NCBI RefSeq assembly: GCF_009258045.1
Contig: NZ_CP041166.1
Coordinates: forward strand, 1,736,001 to 1,800,000
DNA from: Sulfurimonas xiamenensis
Lineage (GTDB): Bacteria; Campylobacterota; Campylobacteria; Campylobacterales; Sulfurimonadaceae
Direction of reading: 5' to 3'
DNA length: 64,000 bases
Under the pieces are notes generated by a model. The model worked only from the letters and a program-made list of their open reading frames with translations, made no database searches and was not told where the DNA came from. The position numbers were made by a program, and so were the translations under genes. Of the stretch, positions 48,818-56,900 are shown piece after piece. How positions within the stretch are numbered: the stretch's first letter is position 1; every line of letters starts with the position of its first letter.

Positions 48818-48870
48818 AATTATAACTTATAAATTATATCAAATATTTTATAAAAAAGAAGGGAAATTCA

Positions 48871-49872
48871 ATGAGTAAAATACAATCAATAATAAAAGAT
48901 ATTATTAAAACAGATAAGAAACAAACTAAATCATTATCAAAAATAAATGAAAACTATACTGTTCCAGTTGTTTATAATGATATTCCAATAGAAGAAAAAA
49001 CTTTTCATAAAAGTAATAGAATTATTAAAGGGAAAACTAATATTAAAATATCTAAACACACTCACAATTTAGGTAATTTTCTTTATAGAGAGATGAATAT
49101 AAGAATGAAGAAAAACAATAATGTTTTAGATGATAATGAGATAACTATTCCATTATCATCAATGAAGAAAGAATTAAAGATAACAACTGATAGTTATGAA
49201 AAAATCATTAAGAAATCAATGGAAGAATTAAAAGATGGAACTATTGAATTAGAATATTATACAGATAAACAAGGTAGAAGTTTTGATTATGTAGTTATGT
49301 CTTTAATATCAGGGTTTGATAAAGAACGACTATCAAATGGGGAAGTTATTTATAATATAGAAGTTAGTAAGAAAATGATTAAATTTTTAAATGAAAATTC
49401 AGGAGGTAATTACACTTTAATTCCTTCAAAATATACTGCTATTTTACAAGGTATTAAACAAATCAAACTTTATGAATACTGTAAGCAATATGTAGGTTTT
49501 AGAGGAGGGAAAATACCACCCTTAACATTAGATAAGTTAAATGTTATTTTTCAAAGTAATTATCAGTATCTATCAAAAGCAAAAGAACAGATTACAAAAA
49601 GCTTAAAAAATATCAATACTAAAACAGATATTACAATTGCTTTTATTCAAACTGATAATAAAAAGGTTATTGAACTTTTAGTAGTTGAAAATGAAAGAGG
49701 AACAAAAGATAGACAACAACTAAAAAAGAGAAAAGAAATGTTAGAGAAAAGTAAGGGAAATGGTGTATATAAATTTAAAAATACAGAAGAAGAGAACGAC
49801 ATTATAAATAATTTATTAGGGGAGAATAATGAAAAATATATTGAACTTTCAAAAGGTTTCTTAAATGAATAA
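48871..49872 (+). CDS. rep: Rep_3-family plasmid replication initiator
   Basis: The 333-aa protein shows the double winged-helix layout of Rep_3 initiators. The first wing domain covers about residues 70-190 (LGNFLYREMNIRMKKNNN, then ITIPLSSMKKELKI). The second starts at LIPSKYTAILQGIKQIKLYEYCKQYVGF and continues through PPLTLDKLNVIFQSNYQYLSKAKEQI, the Rep_3 pattern of KLYEYL...F.......Y....F....L..A. Such proteins bind iterons, and a four-copy iteron array is upstream. GAAGGG precedes the ATG. The stop overlaps the primase start by 8 nt. Strong Lys/Asn/Ile bias separates it from the chromosome. Confidence 0.8.
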   Translation: MSKIQSIIKDIIKTDKKQTKSLSKINENYTVPVVYNDIPIEEKTFHKSNRIIKGKTNIKISKHTHNLGNFLYREMNIRMKKNNNVLDDNEITIPLSSMKKELKITTDSYEKIIKKSMEELKDGTIELEYYTDKQGRSFDYVVMSLISGFDKERLSNGEVIYNIEVSKKMIKFLNENSGGNYTLIPSKYTAILQGIKQIKLYEYCKQYVGFRGGKIPPLTLDKLNVIFQSNYQYLSKAKEQITKSLKNINTKTDITIAFIQTDNKKVIELLVVENERGTKDRQQLKKRKEMLEKSKGNGVYKFKNTEEENDIINNLLGENNEKYIELSKGFLNE

Positions 49873-50785
49873 TTTTATAAATGATTACTTTATTCCAAAT
49901 GAATATTTTTATATATTCCTTTTGAATAGAGTTGAAACAGAAATTAATTATAAAGGTGTTGAAGTTAAGAAAACAAGGGAATATAAACATAATTTACAAT
50001 CTTTTAATAAATGGTATTCAAAGTTTCTAAAAATGAATAAAAACCATAACTGGGACATTTATTTCAGTATCAACCCATTTAAAGAAGATACCAATAACAG
50101 ATATGAAATTAATGTTAATAGTTATAAATCTTTATTTTTTGATATTGATTTAGACGGAGAAGAAATATCTAAAAAAATAATATCTGTATTAGGACAATCA
50201 ACTTACACAATTAGAACAAGTGAAGATAAGTATCAATTAATTTATCAGTTAGATAAATCATTTAAAGGAAGTTTTGAAGAACTTAAAGAACATAAAGAAG
50301 TTTTGAAAAAATTAACATATCACTTTAAAACAGATAATACCTTTGATTTAGCAAGAGTAGGAAGAATTCCAAATCTAATAAATAATAAGAATAATTTTGA
50401 AATAAAATATAAAAATAATAATATTAAATATGATATTAAACACTTCAAAAAGTATATTGAAGATAATAATATTGTATTACCTACTAAAACACCAAATAAG
50501 GTATCAAAAACGAATAATTCTAATAAAGTTAATAAAGTATATGAAGATAATGTTTTATACGATTATATTGATTATACGAAGTATTTGAAATCTTATAACT
50601 ACTTCAAAAAATATAATAAAGATTTATCGAAAGTTGATTTTACATTTATTAAAAGGTGGAAAAATGAACTGGAGGAAGATTTTGAAAATATCTTATCAGT
50701 TTTAAGGTATTGTAGAAGTGATTTAATGACTAAACACGGACACGAAATAGAAAGATACATATTAAATAAAATAGAACAATCTTAA
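49865..50785 (+). CDS. RepB/AEP-type plasmid primase
   Basis: The 306-aa protein has the three core motifs of RepB-like archaeo-eukaryotic primases. These are the metal-binding SLFFDIDLDG (D93 and D95), the TSEDKYQLIYQLD strand (about 118-130, matching TSxGKYQ), and LARVGRIPNLINNK (about 162-175, matching R.PG..N.K). It would prime DNA synthesis at the element's origin. ATG 49865 lies inside the end of rep (ATGAATAA overlap) with AAAGG upstream, so Rep and primase are made together. The C-terminal 110 residues are lysine-rich with no clear domain. I do not see a helicase partner. Confidence 0.7.
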   Translation: MNNFINDYFIPNEYFYIFLLNRVETEINYKGVEVKKTREYKHNLQSFNKWYSKFLKMNKNHNWDIYFSINPFKEDTNNRYEINVNSYKSLFFDIDLDGEEISKKIISVLGQSTYTIRTSEDKYQLIYQLDKSFKGSFEELKEHKEVLKKLTYHFKTDNTFDLARVGRIPNLINNKNNFEIKYKNNNIKYDIKHFKKYIEDNNIVLPTKTPNKVSKTNNSNKVNKVYEDNVLYDYIDYTKYLKSYNYFKKYNKDLSKVDFTFIKRWKNELEEDFENILSVLRYCRSDLMTKHGHEIERYILNKIEQS

Positions 50786-50858
50786 CAACTCCCTTGATAG
50801 TTTATCAAACCAAAACTCATATTTGCTAAGTTTGTATATTTTTTGGTTATTTAAGTAT

Positions 50859-50882
50859 TTTCAATTTTTTCAAAATTGAGGA
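50859..50882. repeat. 24-nt inverted repeat, right copy
   Basis: This is the exact reverse complement of 48412-48435, located 74 nt after the primase stop. The two copies bracket the origin, rep and primase. The core forms CAATTTT-TTC-AAAATTG. Confidence 0.75.
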
Positions 50883-50917
50883 TGAAAAGAAAGAAAGAGA
50901 ATTGTTTATTATTCTTC

Positions 50918-51115
50918 TTATCTGGGATATTTTTCGGATTGTTCATTTAATAATGTAATCACTTCCATTATTTCTTCAAATTGAGAACTATCCCAATCCA
51001 AATCATTATTAGTCAATTCCTTTTGTAATTCAAATTTTAGATCCCAAATATCATTTTTAATATTTTCCCATTTTTCTTCAAATTCCTCAGATACATATAA
51101 ATTTAATACTTCCAT
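50918..51115 (-). CDS. small acidic protein of the element, unknown
   Basis: A 65-aa acidic, probably helical product, rich in Glu/Trp (MEVLNLYVSEEFEEKWENIK). It has AAAGGA 6-7 nt before the ATG and a TATAAT about 25 nt upstream (minus strand), so a real gene is likely. It is transcribed against rep and mob. No family recognised; it could be a regulator, antitoxin-like protein or copy-control factor, but there is no evidence beyond location. Confidence 0.5.
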   Translation of the reverse strand: MEVLNLYVSEEFEEKWENIKNDIWDLKFELQKELTNNDLDWDSSQFEEIMEVITLLNEQSEKYPR

Positions 51116-51265
51116 TTTATTCCTTTAAATTAATTTTATTATTATAACTAAAATTCAACAACCACCGCGTCAAAACCTATTAAGAGAAAGTAAAAACACT
51201 TCTATATAATTTATAAAAAGATTTTAGAAATATTTATATATGTTATTCCCTATTCCTTATTTTCC

Positions 51266-51289
51266 ATTTTTTCTACTTCGTGAAAAAAT
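51266..51289. promoter_or_regulatory. hairpin upstream of mob, related to the inverted repeats
   Basis: ATTTTTTC and GAAAAAAT pair over 8 bp around TACTTCGT. The right half and following bases (GAAAAAATTGAAAT) are identical to part of the left inverted repeat at 48423-48436. It lies about 70 nt before the mob ATG, so it could be an oriT hairpin or a regulator-binding site. Confidence 0.4.
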
Positions 51290-51358
51290 TGAAATTAAGG
51301 GGGAAATCACTTTTTACAAAGTAATCAAAATCTTTTTTAAAAATATAAGGATTATTAA

Positions 51359-53551
51359 ATGTCAAAATTACACCAAGGAAGCGCTTATTTATCAACTATA
51401 ATTTATACCAATAGAAAATTAGCAAAATTAGCAAAAAGTTTGAGACACAGTTTGAGAGTTGAGATAGACGGTGAAAGTTCAATCAGTTATCAAAGAGATA
51501 TGAAAATATTAAATTCTGTATTATTTCCAAATATGAATAATAATGAGATACAACATTTAAAAAATATGGAACCTGAATATTATTTAGATTTTATAGATAA
51601 AACTATTAAATCAAATATTGAAAAAGAAGAAGTTGTCAAAGTTGATAAAAAAGACCAACAAATGAGAAGTAAATCATTAAAATATTTGAATACCAATATC
51701 AAAGATAATAATTTTAAAGAATTATTGAATACTTTTACAGAAAAACAGACAAAGGGAAATAAAGAAGATTTAATAAAATATTTTAATAGTTTAGGACTTA
51801 AAAGAACTATTGAAAAAAACTTATATAAATATATTGAAGTAGTTGAGAAGATAGGGGGAGCAAAGAACAGAAGAGAAGCAAAGTTATCAAATGTTGAAAG
51901 AGTTGAATTTGTTGAAATGGTGGTAAAGATACCTTATGAAAATAATCAAACTTCTATAAGTAGTGAAGAAATGATTCTTTACAATCAAAGATTTTTTAAT
52001 AAATATTTTCCTAATTATGAAATAGTTGTATCAGTAGGACATAATGACGAACTACACCAATTAAAAAGTGAAAAAAATATACAGAAATTAAAAGATAAAG
52101 GTATTGAATACTCCCCTAAATTATCGGGTTATCACTCCCACACTTTTATAAATACTAAAAATAAAACAACTGGGGAATTTGATTATTATAAACAACAACA
52201 TTTATTAGTAAGAGAATACCTATTAAACAAAGGTATTAGTGAAGAACAAATCAATAAAGATATAGGGTTTATTAATAATAAAGGGGTAAGAGTTCAAACA
52301 TTAAAACAGATTAAAAATCAGGGAGAAAATTTACAAGATTTTATATATGAAGATATAAACAAAGATTTATTTAATAAATATGGTTATGACGCAATTATAG
52401 GGTTTAATGATTTAACACCCTCACAAAAAAGAAGTATGGAAAAAGATAAAACTTTATCTATAAATAAAAGAACTTATAACGGACTAAATTTAGAAAAGGA
52501 ACAACTACAACAGAGAGAGGATATCATTGAAAATATTGAGAATAATATTGAACAAGTTATTAAAGAGAAAAATAAGGAGTTAATAGAAACTTTTGAAGAT
52601 ATTGAAACTCAAACTATAAAAGTAAGTATTGAAAAAGTAGGGATAGAAACTGAATTATCAAAAGTTAAAGAAGATTTATTATATAAAAATGATTTAATAA
52701 TTTCAATGAATGAAGATATTGACAAACTTAAAAACGATAAATCAGTAATTCAAACAACTAAATCAAACGCTGTCAAAGAAGTTAAAGAAGAAGTTAATAA
52801 TGTTCTTAATTCTAATTTGACTACTTATAAAATGTTAGACAAAGAGAAATTAAAACCTTTATTATTAAAAATGGGAAAGAATCTTATTAAATATGACATA
52901 TTTGAAGAAGAAATCAATAAAGAGAAAGAAAAGGTTAATAAAGAGAAGTTTGAAGAAATAAGGGGGTTAAAAGAGGAAATAAGGGGGTTAAAAGAGGAAA
53001 TAAGGGGGTTAAAAGAAGAGAATGAAGATTTACCTAATAAAATAAAGGAAGCAGTAAATAATAAAGTTAATAGAATTGAATTAGATTATCTTAAAAAAGA
53101 AACCGAACTTAATGGAAAAGTTAAAGATATTGAAAATCAATTAATAAACAAAGATACTAAAATTGATAAGTTAGAAACTTCACAATTAGAATTAAACAAA
53201 GAAAACACTAAACACCTTAAAACTATCGGAAGAATGGAAGAGGAAATAAGGGGGTTAAAAGACACTATTAAAACATTATCTAATAAATATAATACATTCA
53301 AAGATAAAGTTAAGAATATTTTTACAATAAAAAATAAATCACATAAGAAAACTAAAAGAGATTTAGAGAAAGAGAAAGAAAATTTTGAAGAATATAAGGA
53401 AATATCTGAAAATATAGAACCTGGAATTAGAGATAAAATTTATTCAAAAATATTTAGTGGTTATGGTTTCGGAGTTAAAATAGAAGATACAAAATTATCT
53501 AATGAAACAGATTTAGAAAATAATAAAAAATCTTCTCATAAACAGAGATAA
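51359..53551 (+). CDS. MobV-like relaxase with long coiled-coil tail
   Basis: The 730-aa protein aligns by eye with MobV (Pre/Mob) relaxases. NRREAKLSNVERVEFVEMVV near residue 170 and ILYNQRFFNKYFPNYEIVVSVGHNDE near 206-231 match the segment before motif III, and YHSHTFINTKNKTTGEFD (258-275) matches the HxH strand. In MobV the H.DE.TPH.H motif is compact; here about 27 residues separate HNDE from HSH. The N-terminal Tyr candidate is Y44 in SISYQRD. From about 390 to 680 it is a coiled coil with EIRGLKE heptads. ATG 51359 is preceded by AAGGA. The call is tentative. Confidence 0.55.
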   Translation: MSKLHQGSAYLSTIIYTNRKLAKLAKSLRHSLRVEIDGESSISYQRDMKILNSVLFPNMNNNEIQHLKNMEPEYYLDFIDKTIKSNIEKEEVVKVDKKDQQMRSKSLKYLNTNIKDNNFKELLNTFTEKQTKGNKEDLIKYFNSLGLKRTIEKNLYKYIEVVEKIGGAKNRREAKLSNVERVEFVEMVVKIPYENNQTSISSEEMILYNQRFFNKYFPNYEIVVSVGHNDELHQLKSEKNIQKLKDKGIEYSPKLSGYHSHTFINTKNKTTGEFDYYKQQHLLVREYLLNKGISEEQINKDIGFINNKGVRVQTLKQIKNQGENLQDFIYEDINKDLFNKYGYDAIIGFNDLTPSQKRSMEKDKTLSINKRTYNGLNLEKEQLQQREDIIENIENNIEQVIKEKNKELIETFEDIETQTIKVSIEKVGIETELSKVKEDLLYKNDLIISMNEDIDKLKNDKSVIQTTKSNAVKEVKEEVNNVLNSNLTTYKMLDKEKLKPLLLKMGKNLIKYDIFEEEINKEKEKVNKEKFEEIRGLKEEIRGLKEEIRGLKEENEDLPNKIKEAVNNKVNRIELDYLKKETELNGKVKDIENQLINKDTKIDKLETSQLELNKENTKHLKTIGRMEEEIRGLKDTIKTLSNKYNTFKDKVKNIFTIKNKSHKKTKRDLEKEKENFEEYKEISENIEPGIRDKIYSKIFSGYGFGVKIEDTKLSNETDLENNKKSSHKQR
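52955..53017 (+). repeat. three tandem 21-nt repeats encoding EIRGLKE heptads
   Basis: The unit GAAATAAGGGGGTTAAAAGA plus one base is repeated at 52955, 52976 and 52997. A fourth copy lies at 53243-53263, after 225 bp of unrelated sequence. The repeats keep the coiled-coil heptad in register and carry a G5 run that stands out in the A/T-rich element. Confidence 0.8.
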
Positions 53552-53617
53552 TTTTATATACCTTACTATATAATAAATTATTGATTATTGACTGCTAAAA
53601 GATAATCATAGGAACAC

Positions 53618-53704
53618 TTATAGGGGTTTCCAATTCAGGACTTAGGTTCTGTATCTCTACACTTAACCCTTTTTAAGGGTATGAATGAACTAGTCCGTTC
53701 ATTC
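53618..53704. other. structured segment between mob and int
   Basis: In the 231-bp gap between the convergent mob and int genes there are two hairpins: ACCCTT-TTT-AAGGGT (53666-53680) and GAATGAAC-TAGTCC-GTTCATTC (53683-53704). A 12-mer TTATAGGGGTTT (53618-53629) is repeated at 55115-55126 on the other side of int. The region is less A/T-rich than its surroundings. It may be a bidirectional terminator or an unannotated RNA. Confidence 0.4.
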
Positions 53705-53782
53705 TGTAAGTTGATATTTAAACCTATTATCTTTATAATTATTATAGGTTTATTTTTATACAAAATCTTAAAATTATTAATA

Positions 53783-55021
53783 TTAATCAAATATAGAAGA
53801 TAATAATTTATTTGTTTCAGTTGATAAACTATTATTATTTAAACTTAAATAATCTTCTGTTTGTTTAATACTACTATGATTTAACAAAGTCATAATATCG
53901 TATATATTAGAACCCTGTAACGCAAGATTTGTTGCTACACTTCTTCTTAAAGTATGAAAATTAACTACAAAATCTCTATCATTATTATTAGATTTATCTA
54001 AATTTTGATTAAATAATTCGTCCATAATTTCATATACTTTCTCAGGTATTTCACATAATGGTTGTTGAGGAATTTTTCTATCGTTTTCATTAGTAGGTTG
54101 AATTAAATAATCATTCCCATTTATATTTTTTAATATTTTTTTATCTAACCACTCTATACTCTCTTTATTCAATTGAATAACATAATATTTACTAGATTTA
54201 AAATTATTTAATCTAATTTGTTTATTCTTAATATCTATATCTTTTTTTTGAATATTTAAAATTGTTCTTGCTCTTCCTGCTGTCAATACAGCTAAATAAA
54301 CAGATAAATAAACATTAAAATTACTTTCATATTCTTTACATTTATTCAATAATAATTTTAATTCTTCTGTATTTAGATATCTTACTCTTGTTCTTTTAGG
54401 ATTTTTTACTTTAATATATTGAAATGGGTTGATACTTATATATTCTTGTTCCATTCCTTTATTTACTATCGTTTTTATCAAAGAAACAATAACAGAAACA
54501 CTTTTTTGAGATAAATTATTATTTGTTAATTCTAAATCTACAAATCTATTAATATCAACTTTTGTAATTGAATCAAAGTTCATTTTGGCTATTTTACTAT
54601 TACTAACATTTTTATTATATTTTTGACTTTCACTCTTTAAATTAGTTAATTTCCTTTTGATAATTTCATTTTCAAAAAATTCGTCATTACTAAGATAGTT
54701 ATATTCTTGTTTTAACTTTGAAATCATTTGAATTTTTCTACTATTGAAATAATTTTCAGCTAAAATATTTAATGTATATGTAGAGTTAGGAGTATTGAAA
54801 GAGTTTTCTTCAACTTCTTCTTTAACTTCTATCATTCTAATACAATCTTTTATATTTTTATTACTATGTAAAGACTTTGTAAATAGTTTTCTTCTCTTTG
54901 GTTTTTTAGTCTCTTTATCTCTGTAATTATGATAATAAGTATAATCTCCATTCTTTGATTTTCTTACTAAAATTGAATGTCCTACTGATACATATTTCCC
55001 CTCTTCTATCTCCATTCCCAT
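53783..55021 (-). CDS. int: tyrosine recombinase/integrase of the element
   Basis: The 412-aa protein has an Arm/SAM-like N-terminal part (about residues 75-200) and a C-terminal catalytic domain. The catalytic set is R250 in LTAGRARTIL, K275 or K278 in NFKSSKYY, H356-x-x-R359 in FHTLRRSVATNLALQG, H382 in LLNHSS and the nucleophile Y391 in TEDYLSL. It lies beside attR and reads inward, as expected for tRNA-targeting islands. AAAGG is 8 nt before ATG 55021. Its promoter region overlaps the right arm repeats. Confidence 0.92.
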   Translation of the reverse strand: MGMEIEEGKYVSVGHSILVRKSKNGDYTYYHNYRDKETKKPKRRKLFTKSLHSNKNIKDCIRMIEVKEEVEENSFNTPNSTYTLNILAENYFNSRKIQMISKLKQEYNYLSNDEFFENEIIKRKLTNLKSESQKYNKNVSNSKIAKMNFDSITKVDINRFVDLELTNNNLSQKSVSVIVSLIKTIVNKGMEQEYISINPFQYIKVKNPKRTRVRYLNTEELKLLLNKCKEYESNFNVYLSVYLAVLTAGRARTILNIQKKDIDIKNKQIRLNNFKSSKYYVIQLNKESIEWLDKKILKNINGNDYLIQPTNENDRKIPQQPLCEIPEKVYEIMDELFNQNLDKSNNNDRDFVVNFHTLRRSVATNLALQGSNIYDIMTLLNHSSIKQTEDYLSLNNNSLSTETNKLLSSIFD

Positions 55022-55039
55022 ATTACAAACCTTTATTTG

Positions 55040-55060
55040 ATATACTACATTATATACTAC
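55040..55060 (+). repeat. right arm-type repeats, two copies of ATATACTAC
   Basis: Exact copies at 55040-55048 and 55052-55060, start spacing 12 bp, in the gap between the int start and attR. They match the three left-end copies in sequence and orientation. Confidence 0.75.
55049..55054 (-). promoter_or_regulatory. int -10 box between the two arm repeats
   Basis: TATAAT on the minus strand lies 28 nt upstream of the int ATG, wedged between the two ATATACTAC copies. Integrase bound to the arms would cover this box, so self-repression is a reasonable inference. Confidence 0.5.
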
Positions 55061-55141
55061 TTTTCTTTAAGATTTGGTTGCTTTTTGATAGTAATTTTGT
55101 TATAATATCCCTGTTTATAGGGGTTTGATAAAATTCACGGG

Positions 55142-55168
55142 AGAGTTCGAATCTCTGAGGGTCCACCA
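55142..55168 (+). repeat. attR
   Basis: The right copy of the tRNA-Ser 3' end differs from attL only at position 21 (G in place of A), and is followed by chromosomal sequence leading to putP. Confidence 0.85.
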
Positions 55169-55194
55169 CCTATTACTTCAAAAAACACACTTAA

Positions 55195-56673
55195 TTAGCT
55201 TTTAGACTCTTTCAATTTCTCTTGAACTTCATTAAATACCTCTTCAACATTTTCAGAATTTTTAGAACCTATTTTACTAAACACTAATATAGCAATCCAA
55301 GCAGCTATAAAGCCTGGAAGGAGTTCATACAAATCAAAAATACCTCCAACTAGTTGTTTGTATATTATAACTGTTAGAGAACCAACTATCATTCCCGCGA
55401 TAGCTCCATTTTTAGTTATGGACTTATTGTAAAGAGAAAGAATAATAAGCGGACCAAATGCAGCACCAAATCCTGCCCATGCATAGGACACAAGTTTTAA
55501 TACACTGGAGTTCTCATCTGTGGAGATGTACCATGCAATGAGAGCAATAGCTATTACTGTAACTCTTCCCACCCATACAAGTTCTTTATCACTTGCATCT
55601 TTTCTAAATATGGCATGATAAAGATCTCTTGTAAGAACAGAAGAGGAGACGAGCAATTGAGAGTCAACAGTGCTCATAATTGCCGCCAAGATTGCTGCGA
55701 GTAAAAAGCCTGCTATCCATGGGTTGAAAAGAAGTTGAGAGAGTGTTATAAAAATTTTTTCGCTGTCTTGAAGCTCCACTCCGTGTGATACTACATATGC
55801 TAATCCAAAAAATCCTACTGCCAATGAACCGATAACCGAGACAACCATCCATGTCATGCCTATGGTTTTTGCACGCTCCATCTCATCTTCATGGCGAATA
55901 GACATAAAACGAACCAAAATGTGCGGCTGACCAAAGTAACCCAGACCCCAGGCCATTAAAGAGATAACCCCAATTATAGATGCTCCGCTAAAAATATCCA
56001 GATTTGAGGGATCAATAGATTCTATAATTTTGAGTCCCTCACTTAAGCCGCCAATATCTGAAAGAACAACAAAAGGCACAACGACTAATGCAAGCATCAT
56101 AAGTATGCCCTGAATAAAATCTGTCCAACTTACTGCATTGTAGCCGCCTAAAAAAGTGTAAGAGACTATAATAAAACTTCCAACAATAAGTGCTGTATCA
56201 TAGTCAAGATGAAAAGTTGCCTCAAAGAGTTTTGCACCACCGACAAGTCCTGAAGAGGTATAAAGAGTGTAAAAGATAAGAATAACTACAGCCGTTACAA
56301 CCCGAAGAGAATCACCTTTTTCATTAAAGCGGTTTGAGAAATAGTCAGGAATAGTAATCGCATCTTGAAGATAATGGGTGTAAACACGAAGCGGTTTTGC
56401 CACATAATGCCAGTTAAGATATGCCCCGACTATAAGACCCACAGCTATCCAACTTCCGACAAGACCCTGAGAGTACATCATACCAGGAAGCCCTAAAAGC
56501 AGCCATCCGCTCATGTCCGATGCTCCAGCACTCAGCGCTGTAACTCCTGGACCTAAATTTCGTCCTCCTAAAACAAAGTCACTCAAATCATCTGTTTTAA
56601 AATAAAAATAAAATCCTATCCCTACCATTATTAGCATATAAGCTATAAATGAAATAATTACCGGTGTTTCCAT
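55195..56673 (-). CDS. putP: sodium/proline symporter PutP
   Basis: The 492-aa protein is a sodium:solute symporter with about 13 hydrophobic helices. The N-terminal GGRNLGPGVTALSAGASDMSG and WLLLGLPGMMYSQGLVGSW are PutP-like, as are ADSQLLVSSS-type residues in MSTVDSQLLVSSSVLTRDLY. It takes up proline with sodium. It is the first chromosomal gene to the right of attR. Its neighbour blc is divergent. No putA is in the window. Confidence 0.9.
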   Translation of the reverse strand: METPVIISFIAYMLIMVGIGFYFYFKTDDLSDFVLGGRNLGPGVTALSAGASDMSGWLLLGLPGMMYSQGLVGSWIAVGLIVGAYLNWHYVAKPLRVYTHYLQDAITIPDYFSNRFNEKGDSLRVVTAVVILIFYTLYTSSGLVGGAKLFEATFHLDYDTALIVGSFIIVSYTFLGGYNAVSWTDFIQGILMMLALVVVPFVVLSDIGGLSEGLKIIESIDPSNLDIFSGASIIGVISLMAWGLGYFGQPHILVRFMSIRHEDEMERAKTIGMTWMVVSVIGSLAVGFFGLAYVVSHGVELQDSEKIFITLSQLLFNPWIAGFLLAAILAAIMSTVDSQLLVSSSVLTRDLYHAIFRKDASDKELVWVGRVTVIAIALIAWYISTDENSSVLKLVSYAWAGFGAAFGPLIILSLYNKSITKNGAIAGMIVGSLTVIIYKQLVGGIFDLYELLPGFIAAWIAILVFSKIGSKNSENVEEVFNEVQEKLKESKS

Positions 56674-56900
56674 ATTTTATGTCTTTCCTTATATTATGTA
56701 TTTCCTTATTGTGGGTTTGAAACATTATATCAATATTACGAAAATCCTCCAAATGAATCCATAAAAGGCCGATAATAAATTTATCAGCTCCTTTTTGATG
56801 TCAAAAAAATTGTTAAAATTGGCATAAAAATAAAACCTTATAAGCTCTTTTTTATGATATCCTCCATAAACTTTAACAACGGAAATAAAAAGGATTTTAA

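Larger units (their letters stand above)
48139..48870. other. 732-bp non-coding origin region of the element
   Basis: There is no ORF with a ribosome-binding site. The region holds three ATATACTAC repeats (48196-48227), one copy of a 24-nt inverted repeat (48412-48435), four iterons (48594-48677), an 18-nt near-palindrome at 48691-48708 and the rep promoter. Together this is the expected content of an integration arm plus a replication origin. Confidence 0.7.
48112..55168. mobile_element. 7.03-kb integrative plasmid-like element in tRNA-Ser(UGA)
   Basis: The unit is bounded by a 27-bp direct repeat of the tRNA-Ser 3' end, 26/27 identical. Inside are attL-side arm repeats, an iteron origin, rep, a primase, a small ORF, a MobV-like relaxase and, next to attR, a tyrosine recombinase reading inward. 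DNA and proteins are very A/T- and Asn/Lys/Ile-rich compared with the flanking genes, in line with horizontal transfer. It has both integration and replication functions, so it probably alternates between an integrated and a circular plasmid form. No resistance, defence or metabolic cargo is recognised. Confidence 0.85.

Noticed and set aside
50785-50917. Intrinsic terminator at the right inverted repeat
   Set aside because: The stem is pure A/T apart from its base pair and there is no following U-run, so I report it as a repeat, not a terminator.
51116-51358. oriT/nic site of the relaxase
   Set aside because: The region has a hairpin in a good location but no match I could recognise to known MobV nic sequences, so no feature is claimed.
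48139-55141. Toxin-antitoxin, defence or phage genes as cargo
   Set aside because: None of the element proteins shows such motifs; the 65-aa protein alone is not enough evidence.
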